DNA from: Thermohalobaculum sp050043005
GTDB taxonomy: Bacteria; Pseudomonadota; Alphaproteobacteria; Rhodobacterales; Rhodobacteraceae
Reading direction: 5' to 3'
Assembly (NCBI GenBank): GCA_050043005.1
Contig: JBHJIZ010000136.1
Coordinates: 1-64,000, forward strand
Length of the DNA stretch: 64,000 nucleotides
Position numbers and translations under genes: made by a program. Shown here piece after piece: positions 24,909 to 33,162 of this stretch; the stretch's first letter is position 1; every line of letters begins with the position of its first letter. The notes under the pieces were generated by a model, which did no database searches, was not told the origin of the DNA, and saw nothing but the letters and a program-made list of their open reading frames with translations.

Positions 24909-25826
24909 ATGTCCAAAGCCGCGAACGCCTTGCCGGAACAGCCTGACACCTGGACCTGGCCCGAAGAAACCTGGCGCCCGATCGTTGAGAAGATCCGTGC
25001 CGGCCGATCCCTCAAGCCGACCGCATGGCCCGGCGGTGCGCGTTGCGCGGTCGCGCTATCCTTCGATTCCGACCACGAAACCCAGGTCCTGCGTTGGGGG
25101 CACAGCTCGCCCGGCCGACTGTCGGCCTGCGAGTACGGGGCGCGGGTAGGTGTTCCGAAGATTCTGAAACTGCTCAAGAAATACGATGCTCCCGCCACGT
25201 TCTTCGTACCTGCGGTGGTCGCCATGCTACACCCCGACGAACAACGCGCGGTGATTGATGGCGGGCATGAGGTTGGGATTCATTCCTGGATTCACGAGTT
25301 GAACTCGGCCCTTCCGCCAAAGAACGAGCGCGACCTTCAGATGCGCGCTACCGACAAGTTGGAGGAGATCTGCGGCGTACGTCCCGTCGGCATCCGCACA
25401 CCGTCCTGGGATTTCTCAGCCCATACGCTGGCGATCACGCGCGAGATGGGGCTGATCTATGACTCGTCTCTCATGGCGGACGATGAACCCTATGAGATTC
25501 TTGAAGACAATCTGCCGTCGGGCGTTGTTGAGTTGCCCGTGGAGTGGATCCGCGACGACGCGCCGTACTGGGCGATGGACCGGTTCACGGGACTGCGTCC
25601 TTACACGCCGCCTTCGGGCGTGTTGGAGGTTTTCAAGTGGGAATTTGACGGCGCCTATGCGGAGAACGGCCTGTTCCTGCTCACCATGCACCCGCATTTC
25701 ATCGGCCACCGCTCGCGCATTCGAGTGCTTGAGGAGTTGATCCGATACATGCGCAGCCATGCTGGTGTCTGGTTTGCCACGCACGCGGATATCGCCCGCT
25801 ATTGCCGCGAACAGGCCGAGATGTGA
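24909..25826 (+). CDS. NodB-fold (polysaccharide deacetylase-like) hydrolase
   Basis: 305 residues; GAGAGGAGA precedes the ATG. The NodB metal site is visible: SFDSDHE (first Asp), HEVGIHSWIHE (the H-x3-H pair, about residue 120), and RTPSWDFSAHT for the next motif. There is no signal peptide, and the wording is closer to the intracellular branch containing the peptidoglycan deacetylase-like HpPgdA, PuuE allantoinase and cyclic imide hydrolases than to secreted chitin or xylan deacetylases. Beside two hydantoinase-type gene pairs, a cyclic amide or imide hydrolase role is attractive but inferred. Confidence 0.75.
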   Translation: MSKAANALPEQPDTWTWPEETWRPIVEKIRAGRSLKPTAWPGGARCAVALSFDSDHETQVLRWGHSSPGRLSACEYGARVGVPKILKLLKKYDAPATFFVPAVVAMLHPDEQRAVIDGGHEVGIHSWIHELNSALPPKNERDLQMRATDKLEEICGVRPVGIRTPSWDFSAHTLAITREMGLIYDSSLMADDEPYEILEDNLPSGVVELPVEWIRDDAPYWAMDRFTGLRPYTPPSGVLEVFKWEFDGAYAENGLFLLTMHPHFIGHRSRIRVLEELIRYMRSHAGVWFATHADIARYCREQAEM

Positions 25827-25970
25827 GGCACGTCGACGGGTGGCGTTCCTAAGTTGTGCGCCGGGCTTTCACCCGTTGGACATCTGTGGCTTATGCACAT
25901 GGCTGACCGCTCACGAACGTCTCGCGGCAAAGCAAACTCCGCAGCTTGATCAGTGATCGCGAATTGCCAA

Positions 25971-26702
25971 TCAGTAAGCCGGAATGCCTAGGGTGAAGCC
26001 GCCATCTAGCGTTAGCACAGCGCCGGTGGCGTAAGACGCATCATCTGACAAGAGCCAGCGGATGCCCCGAGCGACTTCCTCGGGCGTTCCTTCTCGCTGG
26101 CTGGGAATGCGAGCCAATTTGGCGCTATGCTCCTGAGCCCCTGCGCCTTCGGCATGGGCCATGACCTTTTCGGTCGCGATCAATCCCGGAGCGACGGCGT
26201 TCACCTGGATGCCCAAGGGTGCCAACTCGACCGCCATCACCTTGGTCAATTGCACCAGGCCCGCTTTAGACGCGGCATAGTGCGCGATTCCCGGCCGGGC
26301 CAGGACAGCAGCGGTCGACGCGACGTTGACAACCTTGCAGCGGCTTCTCGTCGACCGCCAGCGCCTGGCCACAGCCTGAATCATCAGAAAAGGTGCCCGG
26401 AGGTTGACGGCCAACACCGCGTCCCATTCCGATAGATCCAGGTCTAGCATCGGCGTAACCGGATAGACCCCGGCGCAATTGACCAGACCGTCCAGATCCG
26501 GTCTGGCGTTGAATGCTTCGTCCGCCGCTGCAGTTATCTGATCAGGATCTGTCAGATCGGCCCGGATACCGTGAAACCCTTCGCCGAGGTTCGGAACGGG
26601 ATCGCGGTCAATCCCGATGACAGATACCTCGTCAGCCAAAAGCAGTTTCGCAGTGGCCAGCCCGATGCCTGCGGCGGCACCCGTGATCAGAACGGGTTTC
26701 AC
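25971..26702 (-). CDS. short-chain dehydrogenase/reductase
   Basis: 243 residues from GTG 26702, which overlaps the upstream ABC gene stop (GTGA); GTG 26717 is an alternative. Cofactor loop TGAAAGIG, NCAGVYPV, catalytic Ser in VVNVASTAAV and YAASK are all present, followed by NAVAPGLIATE. It is the last gene of a minus-strand operon with a complete peptide-type ABC transporter, so it probably acts on the imported compound or a product of it. Confidence 0.85.
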   Translation of the reverse strand: MKPVLITGAAAGIGLATAKLLLADEVSVIGIDRDPVPNLGEGFHGIRADLTDPDQITAAADEAFNARPDLDGLVNCAGVYPVTPMLDLDLSEWDAVLAVNLRAPFLMIQAVARRWRSTRSRCKVVNVASTAAVLARPGIAHYAASKAGLVQLTKVMAVELAPLGIQVNAVAPGLIATEKVMAHAEGAGAQEHSAKLARIPSQREGTPEEVARGIRWLLSDDASYATGAVLTLDGGFTLGIPAY

Positions 26703-27673
26703 TCCGAAAACAGACACGCATCAGCATGCCCGCCAGGGTGCTCCACCAGAGGAGGCACATCAGCGGCGCAGGCCTCGACGGCGCGCAGACAGCGTGTTCG
26801 GAACCGGCACCCCGAGGGCAGATTTCCAGGATCCGGCGGTTCGCCTTCCAACCAAAAGGTTTCCGTGATGCGCTGTTTACCGATCTGTGGGATCGCGGCC
26901 AAAAGCGATTGCGTGTAGGGGTGGCGCGGGGTGTCGAAGACCTGATCCGTCGAACCCAGTTCGACCACCTTGCCGAGATACATCACCGCAACCCGGTCGC
27001 AGATCATCCGCACGACGCTGAGATCGTGGGAGATGAACACATAGGTCAGATCGAACTGTTTCTGCAGGTCAAGGAACAGGTTCAGGATTGTGGCCTGCAC
27101 CGAGACATCAAGTCCGGACGTCGGCTCGTCCAACACCACCAGGCTGGGCTGCAGGGTCAGAATGCGCGCCAGTCCAACCCGGCGCTGCTGGCCGCCGGAA
27201 ATCTCGTGCGGATAGAGGTCGAGATGGCTTTCCGGCAAGTTTACGGCGGCCAGGATGTCTCGCACACGCTGCTGCCGGGCCGTCCGGTCCAGATCCGTGT
27301 GAATCACCAGCGGCTCGTCAAGCGACTTGCCGATCTTCCAACGCGGATCGAGAGAGGCGCCAGGGTCCTGGTAGGTGTACTGCAGATCGCGGCGTAGCTC
27401 GCGCGATTGGTGCGGCTTTAGGTCCGTGATGTCGTTACCTTCGAACACGATCCGTCCAGCCGACGGGCGGTGGATTCCCATCACAGTCTTGCCAAGGGTG
27501 GACTTGCCGCAGCCGCTTTCGCCGACAACGCCCAGGATCTCGCCTTTGCGGACGGTCAGCGATACATCATCCAGAGCCTTCAGCCAGCCTGTGCGACGTT
27601 TCCAAGCGTTCAGAATCGGGAAGTACTTGCGCAGGTCCTGCAGCACCAGCAGGTCGGTGTCGGGCGCTCTCAA
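26699..27673 (-). CDS. peptide-type ABC transporter ATPase (DppF-like)
   Basis: 324 residues. The start is most likely TTG at 27673: it overlaps the upstream stop (TTGA) and AGGAGA stands seven bases before it; no ATG fits. Walker A GESGCGKSTLGK, signature SGGQQRRVGLAR, Walker B LVVLDEPTSGLDVS, and the C-terminal oligopeptide-transporter extension with spaced cysteines (CRFRTRC, then ACAADVPPLV). It pairs with the DppD-like ATPase next door. Confidence 0.9.
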   Translation of the reverse strand: MRAPDTDLLVLQDLRKYFPILNAWKRRTGWLKALDDVSLTVRKGEILGVVGESGCGKSTLGKTVMGIHRPSAGRIVFEGNDITDLKPHQSRELRRDLQYTYQDPGASLDPRWKIGKSLDEPLVIHTDLDRTARQQRVRDILAAVNLPESHLDLYPHEISGGQQRRVGLARILTLQPSLVVLDEPTSGLDVSVQATILNLFLDLQKQFDLTYVFISHDLSVVRMICDRVAVMYLGKVVELGSTDQVFDTPRHPYTQSLLAAIPQIGKQRITETFWLEGEPPDPGNLPSGCRFRTRCLRAVEACAADVPPLVEHPGGHADACLFSE

Positions 27674-28692
27674 GCGGATGTCTCCTGGGCCATTGCTACC
27701 GGGTAGAAGCAACGCAGAGAATGGGCCGGTCCTGCTTCGGTGGTATCGGGACGTGAGGCGCGGCAGGCATCCATGGCATGATCGCACCGCGGGTTAAAGC
27801 GGCAGCCTTGAGGCGGGTTAATCAGGCCGGGGATCTGCCCCGGTATGCCCTGGATCCCGCGTTCCCGGCTGGGCAACGATTGTAGCAGGCGCGTGGTATA
27901 GGGGTGGCGCGGCGCTGCGAAGAACTCATCGGACGGTGCACTTTCCACTTCCTGACCTGCGTACATCACCGTGATGCGGTCGCAGATTTCGTAAGCCGTG
28001 CCCAGATCATGCGTGGTGAAGAGAACCGAGACGTCACGCTCGGTTGCCAGTCGTTTCAGGAGCTTCAGGATCTGCGCTTGAATGGTGACGTCCAGCGCGG
28101 TGGTTGGTTCGTCGGCGATGATCAGCTGCGGATCGGGCAGCAAGGCCATGGCGATCATCAGGCGCTGGCGTTGGCCGCCGGAAACCTCGTGCGGAAACTT
28201 CTTCAGGATACCTTCTGCATCCGGCAACTGAACGGTTTTCAGCAGATCCATCACACGTTCCCGATCGGCACGGCGACGGGACCGGGGGTACCAGCGCGGA
28301 GCCCCACCATAGGGCGCATCGGGCGACTTCCACTTCATGAGCTCGTCGATCTGGGCGCCGATTGTGAAGACCGGGTTGAAGCTGGAGAACGGGTCTTGCG
28401 GGACGAAAGTGATCTGGCGGCCGCGTACGTCGGTGGCCAGATCCTTCGGGTCTTCGGCCAGCAAGTTCTGTCCGTCGAAATCGATGCTGCCGGAAGAAAC
28501 CACCGCAGAATTGGCTGGCAGCACGCCCAGGATCGACCGGGCCAACGTGGTCTTTCCACACCCGGATTCACCCACCAAGCCAACAATTTCTCCCCGGCCG
28601 ATACGGAAGTTCACATGGTCCAGAACGCGGGCCAGACCGGCGTCGGTCTTGAAGCCGACCTCCAGATCCGTGACTTTCAACAAATCATCCAT
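27670..28692 (-). CDS. peptide-type ABC transporter ATPase (DppD-like)
   Basis: 340 residues. Walker A GESGCGKTTLAR, signature SGGQRQRLMIAM, Walker B LIIADEPTTALDVTIQ, then the oligopeptide C-terminal domain (GCRFNPRCDHAMDAC) that in this family can hold an iron-sulfur cluster. It overlaps the permease stop upstream by eight bases and the DppF-like start downstream by four. Confidence 0.9.
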   Translation of the reverse strand: MDDLLKVTDLEVGFKTDAGLARVLDHVNFRIGRGEIVGLVGESGCGKTTLARSILGVLPANSAVVSSGSIDFDGQNLLAEDPKDLATDVRGRQITFVPQDPFSSFNPVFTIGAQIDELMKWKSPDAPYGGAPRWYPRSRRRADRERVMDLLKTVQLPDAEGILKKFPHEVSGGQRQRLMIAMALLPDPQLIIADEPTTALDVTIQAQILKLLKRLATERDVSVLFTTHDLGTAYEICDRITVMYAGQEVESAPSDEFFAAPRHPYTTRLLQSLPSRERGIQGIPGQIPGLINPPQGCRFNPRCDHAMDACRASRPDTTEAGPAHSLRCFYPVAMAQETSA

Positions 28693-29542
28693 CGGAGGAC
28701 CTGCGGGTGCGAGGGTCGAGGATATCGCGCAATCCGTCGCCCAGCAGATTAAAGCCCATCACAACAAGGAAGATGGCAAGCCCAGGGGCTGTAGCGTACC
28801 ACCAGGCTTCCGGCAGGAACTCGCGGCTTTCGGCGATTGTGCGACCCCATTCGGGGCTGGGTGCGGGCGGGCCGAGGCCAAGGAAGCCTAGTGCCGCGGC
28901 GGTCAGGATCGTGCCGCCCATGCCGATGGTCGTGCGCACGATCAGAGAGGACGAGATGTTCGGCAGCACGTGCAGCAGCATGACCCGCGACGGCGAGGCG
29001 CCCAGCGCGATCGACGCCTCGACATATGTTTCGTTCAGGGCCGAGCGGGTCTCGGCATACACCAATCGCGCCCAGAACGGCCAATAGGTGGCAGAGAGCG
29101 CGAGAATGACATTCTCGATCGACGGTCCCAGGGTCTGCGCGATGGCGATGGCCAGCACGATCTGAGGGACTGCCAGGAAAATGTCTGACACCCGCATCAG
29201 CGCGTCGGAAATCCAGTTGCGGTAGTAGCCCGCAATCAGGCCGACAGGCACGCCGATCAAGACGGACACGCCGATGGCAATCACGGCGATGGCAATTGTG
29301 ATGCGGGCGCCGAACAGCAGGCGGGAGTAAACGTCGGACCCCATGCGGTCGGTGCCGAAGAAATGGTCCAGCGAGGGACCCTGCAGGCGTTCCGGTGGGT
29401 TGAACTCGCTGACATCCTGCGGATGGGTGGACAGCACCGGCGCTGCAATTGCGACGACGATCAGAGCCATGATGATGAACGCACCCAGCGCCGCCGTGCG
29501 GTCGGCGGCCAGCTTGCGCAGCAGGAAGCGGACGTTCTCCAT
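28685..29542 (-). CDS. peptide-type ABC transporter permease (DppC-like)
   Basis: 285 residues from ATG 29542, which overlaps the stop of the DppB-like gene (ATGA). N-terminal OppC segment (AALGAFIIMALIVVAIAAPV), FFGTDRMGSDVYSRLLFGAR typical of DppC/NikC, and the coupling loop EASIALGASPSRVMLLHVLP. About six membrane segments. Confidence 0.9.
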   Translation of the reverse strand: MENVRFLLRKLAADRTAALGAFIIMALIVVAIAAPVLSTHPQDVSEFNPPERLQGPSLDHFFGTDRMGSDVYSRLLFGARITIAIAVIAIGVSVLIGVPVGLIAGYYRNWISDALMRVSDIFLAVPQIVLAIAIAQTLGPSIENVILALSATYWPFWARLVYAETRSALNETYVEASIALGASPSRVMLLHVLPNISSSLIVRTTIGMGGTILTAAALGFLGLGPPAPSPEWGRTIAESREFLPEAWWYATAPGLAIFLVVMGFNLLGDGLRDILDPRTRRSSDG

Positions 29543-30546
29543 CAACGGGCCTCGCGCGGGTCGATCAGACCGTGAGTGATGTCGACCAGCAGGTTGGCCA
29601 CGATGAACACCGTGCCCATGACAAGTGTAAAGCCCATGATGGCGTTGTAGTCGGATTGCAGAATTGAGTTCACGGCATAGAGGCCAAGGCCCGGCCAATC
29701 GAAAACTGCCTCGACGACGACTGCGTTGGCGATGAGGTTGCCAAAGATCAGTCCCAGTTGAGTGACCGTGCCGATCAAAGCGTTGCGCAGAACGAAGCGC
29801 CAGATCACCACGCGCCGGGGCACTCCCATCGCCTGCTGATAGTCGACATAGTTCGAATTGATCGCGTCGAGCACGCCCGCTCGGGTGAAACGCATGACCG
29901 TCGCCATGGCCGGAAAGCCCAACGTCACGGCGGGCAGAACCATATGTGCGACCACGTCCCAGAAGATGTCCCAGTCGCCTGCAACGGCGCTATCGATAAG
30001 AAAGAAGCCCGTGATTACGTCTGGTCCCCAGCCGTCAACGCGGCCCTGCAGGGGTGTCCAACCCAGTTCCATCGCGAACAGCAACTGGAACAGGATCGCC
30101 AACCAGAAAGCCGCTATGGCCAGCCCCGAGACGGTGAAGACCCGCAACACATGGTCCAACCAGGAATTGCGGTTCACTGCGGCTAGAACTCCCAGCGGAA
30201 TACCGATGACCGCCGATAGCAGGATGGCGACAAAGGCCAGTTCCAGCGTTGCGGGCAAACGCGCGCTCAGGTCGTCGACGATCGGGCGCTGAGTATACAG
30301 GCTGACCCCGAAGTCGCCTTGCGCAACGCCAACGATGTAATTCCAAAGTTGAACATGCACGGGCTGATCGACACCAAACTTTGCCTTCAGTGCCGCGATC
30401 TGTTCAGCCGTTGCGTTATCCCCCGCTATGAAGGCGATGGGATCTGCCGGGATAATGTGGCTGATGGTGAAGGTTATCACCAACAGCCCCAAGAGCGTCG
30501 GCACGAACCACATCATGCGGTTTACCAGAAGGACAAGCGCGCGCAT
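29542..30546 (-). CDS. peptide-type ABC transporter permease (DppB-like)
   Basis: 334 residues. Starts with an N-terminal membrane anchor (WFVPTLLGLLVITFTISHI), then the periplasmic segment PADPIAFIAGDNATAEQIAAL and the permease core with the coupling loop YQQAMGVPRRVVIWRFVLRN. Six membrane segments, usual DppB/OppB length. Second gene of the operon after the binding protein. Confidence 0.9.
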   Translation of the reverse strand: MRALVLLVNRMMWFVPTLLGLLVITFTISHIIPADPIAFIAGDNATAEQIAALKAKFGVDQPVHVQLWNYIVGVAQGDFGVSLYTQRPIVDDLSARLPATLELAFVAILLSAVIGIPLGVLAAVNRNSWLDHVLRVFTVSGLAIAAFWLAILFQLLFAMELGWTPLQGRVDGWGPDVITGFFLIDSAVAGDWDIFWDVVAHMVLPAVTLGFPAMATVMRFTRAGVLDAINSNYVDYQQAMGVPRRVVIWRFVLRNALIGTVTQLGLIFGNLIANAVVVEAVFDWPGLGLYAVNSILQSDYNAIMGFTLVMGTVFIVANLLVDITHGLIDPREAR

Positions 30547-30598
30547 GTCGGCCCCGCTCCGAAAGCGCGGCCCCTAAGGGCCGCACCCGGATGACGGT

Positions 30599-32167
30599 TC
30601 AGTCCATCGACACCCAGCGCATTTCTTGGCCGTTGCCGATCGGGCTGAAGCGGATGCCCTTGGCCTTGTTGCTGAACGGGCCGAACCACTTTGTGTTGTA
30701 GACGAAGATGCCCGCGGCGTCCTCCATCAGCAGTTTGTTGGCCTTTTCATAGTTCGCCCTGCGCAGATCTTGGTCGGTCGAAGTTCGCGCCTCGGAAAGC
30801 AGCTTGTCGACTTCCTCGTTGCAGTACCACGAGTTGTTACGTGCCCCGATCTGCTCACAGGCATACATCTCGCCCAGCCAGTTGTTGGGATCGGCATAGT
30901 AAGTCGACTTCCACAGGAACAAGAGGTCGTACATCTGCTGCTCGTCCCGCATCTTGCCGGACGCCACGGCCCAGGGCTCGGCGACGATCTTGGTCTTGAC
31001 GCCGAGCTTGTTCAGTCCGTTCTGCAGCAGCGCCGCGGCCTGTTCAGTCTGGCCATAGCCGGCCAGCGCGCCCAGCGTGATCTCCGGAATCTCGCCGTCG
31101 ACCTTGGCGAGGTATTCCTTCGCCTTTTCCAGGTTCATGGAATAGCCGGTCACGTCCTGAGGCGAGCCCCACATGTTGTTGGGCAACGGCACGGGGTTGC
31201 GCGCAACAGACCCCGACAGGATGTTGTTGTTGAACCCGTCATAATCGAACGCGTAGCTCAGAGCCTTGCGGAAGTTGATATCGTTCATCGGGAATCGGCC
31301 GTGGTGGATGATCGAATAGAAGATCCGCATGGATTCCTGTTCCATCACGTCGATTTCATCAGATGCGGCCAGACGCTTGACCTGGTCCTGCGGCAAGTAG
31401 CCGTCGGTGCCCTGGAAATCACCGTTCATCAGGCCGAGAACGCGAGAGTTGATCTCGATGACCGTACGAAACTCGATCTCGTCCAGCGGATCTTCGACCA
31501 TGTCCCATCCGTAGAAATGGTCTTCAAACCGTTCGGCTTGCCAACCGATGGCCGGGTCATATCGCTTCAGTTTGAACGATCCCGACCCGGCTGCGTTCTT
31601 CGACAGCCACTCGGCACCCAGATCACCGTCCTTTTCGTTGGCCTGGACAAGTTCAGCGTTGACCACGTGGATTTCCGGCACTGTGGCGAGGAAGATCGCT
31701 GATGGCTTGGTCAATGTGAAGACGACTGTCTTGGCGTCAGGGGCCTTTGTGCTACCAGGCTCAATCACGCCGGAGAACAACGAGAAGGCGCCCTTTTTCA
31801 TCTTCAGGATGCGGTCGATCGAATAGACGACGTCAGACGCCTCGACCGGTGAACCATCGTGAAACGCCGCATCGCGCAAGGTGAAGGTATAGATCAGCCC
31901 GTCATCCGAGATTTCGACTTTCTCCGCGAGCCAAGGTTCCAGCTTGGGCGGGTTGTCTTGCCAGCGCATCAGCCCGTCATAGAGGTTGATGCGGCTGGCG
32001 ACACGGCCCACATCGAAGATCGCATGCGGGTCAAGGGTGTCATAGGCGGACGCGTTGGCGAAGACGAACTTACCACCCGCGGCGGCGGGTGTGGCCAAAG
32101 CTCCGGTGGCGATCACTGCGGCAGCAGCCAGCCGCCCCAATCCGGGTGCATAATCGAACAGTCTCAT
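30599..32167 (-). CDS. peptide-type ABC substrate-binding protein (SBP family 5)
   Basis: 522 residues from ATG 32167 with GGGAGA before it. A Sec signal peptide covers about residues 1-30 (LAAAAVIATGALATPAAAGG). The mature part shows the family-5 opening with DTLDPHAIFDVGR, TFTLRDAAFHDGSPVEASDV (the conserved binding-site strand) and NDINFRKALSYAFD. It binds the ligand in the periplasm and delivers it to the adjacent permeases. The ligand need not be a peptide; opines, glutathione, or cyclic amides are also carried by this class. Confidence 0.9.
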   Translation of the reverse strand: MRLFDYAPGLGRLAAAAVIATGALATPAAAGGKFVFANASAYDTLDPHAIFDVGRVASRINLYDGLMRWQDNPPKLEPWLAEKVEISDDGLIYTFTLRDAAFHDGSPVEASDVVYSIDRILKMKKGAFSLFSGVIEPGSTKAPDAKTVVFTLTKPSAIFLATVPEIHVVNAELVQANEKDGDLGAEWLSKNAAGSGSFKLKRYDPAIGWQAERFEDHFYGWDMVEDPLDEIEFRTVIEINSRVLGLMNGDFQGTDGYLPQDQVKRLAASDEIDVMEQESMRIFYSIIHHGRFPMNDINFRKALSYAFDYDGFNNNILSGSVARNPVPLPNNMWGSPQDVTGYSMNLEKAKEYLAKVDGEIPEITLGALAGYGQTEQAAALLQNGLNKLGVKTKIVAEPWAVASGKMRDEQQMYDLLFLWKSTYYADPNNWLGEMYACEQIGARNNSWYCNEEVDKLLSEARTSTDQDLRRANYEKANKLLMEDAAGIFVYNTKWFGPFSNKAKGIRFSPIGNGQEMRWVSMD

Positions 32168-32246
32168 GTGCAGTCTCCCTGTGTTTTCGCTCTCGCGGCT
32201 TGCGCCGCCACCTCCCATGGCCCGGGTTCGCCCCGGGTCCTCTTGC

Positions 32247-33008
32247 TCAACGGTTCCATTGGAAACCATCGATCGTGATGTCCTGGCCGGTCACGTAGAA
32301 CGGCTCGGTCGTGGTCAGGAATGCCACCAACTCAGCCACATCGGCGGGCGATCCGGTTCGGTTCAGCGCGATCCCCTTGATCAATTCCGGCTCGCGTTCC
32401 GCAATGACAGGGTTCTTGGCTGTCAGTTCTGTTTTGATGAGACCGGGGCAAACACAGTTGATCGCGATGTTCGGGCCCAGTTCTTTCGCCAGCGCGCGGG
32501 TCATACCGATGATCCCGGCCTTCGCAGCGGCATAGGCGAACCGGCTGACCGCCGCCGTGACCCCGCCGGAATGGGCGTTCAGCGACGACATCGACACGAT
32601 GCGCCCGTATTGGCGCGCCACCATTGTGGGCGCGGTTGCCTGAATATAGTTGAAACAGCTCTTCAGGTTGACGTCGATGGCGGCGTCCCACTGGTCTTCG
32701 GTGATCTCAAGAATTCCGACAGGTGCCGAGCGGCCCGCGTTGTTCACCAGCACGTCAATCCGGCCCCACGTGGCGTTGATATCCACCGCGATCTCCCTCG
32801 CCCGGGCGTGGTCGGATACGTCGGCTTCGTGAATGGTGCAAGGCACACCGATTTCGTCAATCTCGGCCTTTGTGCGTTCCATTTCGGGGACAAGAACATC
32901 GACCAGAGCAATTGCCAGACCGCGCTTTGCGAGGGCATGCGCGCAACCGCGGCCAATCCCACGAGCACCGCCAGTCACGATTGCGACCCTGTGTTCCAGC
33001 TCGGCCAT
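32247..33008 (-). CDS. short-chain dehydrogenase/reductase
   Basis: 253 residues. TGGARGIGRG cofactor loop, NNAGRSAPVG, catalytic Ser in SMSSLNAHSGG, YAAAK, and NCVCPGLIKTE. A classical SDR of the FabG type. It heads the minus-strand operon, 80 bases before the binding protein gene, and is divergent from the first hyuA gene. It likely oxidises or reduces an intermediate of the compound taken up. Confidence 0.85.
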   Translation of the reverse strand: MAELEHRVAIVTGGARGIGRGCAHALAKRGLAIALVDVLVPEMERTKAEIDEIGVPCTIHEADVSDHARAREIAVDINATWGRIDVLVNNAGRSAPVGILEITEDQWDAAIDVNLKSCFNYIQATAPTMVARQYGRIVSMSSLNAHSGGVTAAVSRFAYAAAKAGIIGMTRALAKELGPNIAINCVCPGLIKTELTAKNPVIAEREPELIKGIALNRTGSPADVAELVAFLTTTEPFYVTGQDITIDGFQWNR

Positions 33009-33162
33009 CGACCCCCAAATCCCGCAAGTTCGCGTTGATGTTGACGGCGGTTGTGCACTGCGTCAATCATTAACCTTAACGTAGGGTCAGCATCGCGAAC
33101 CTGATGCAGATTGGTGTCTTGGCGACAGCTTTGCCGCGCTCGGCACCCATGGGGGACACAAA

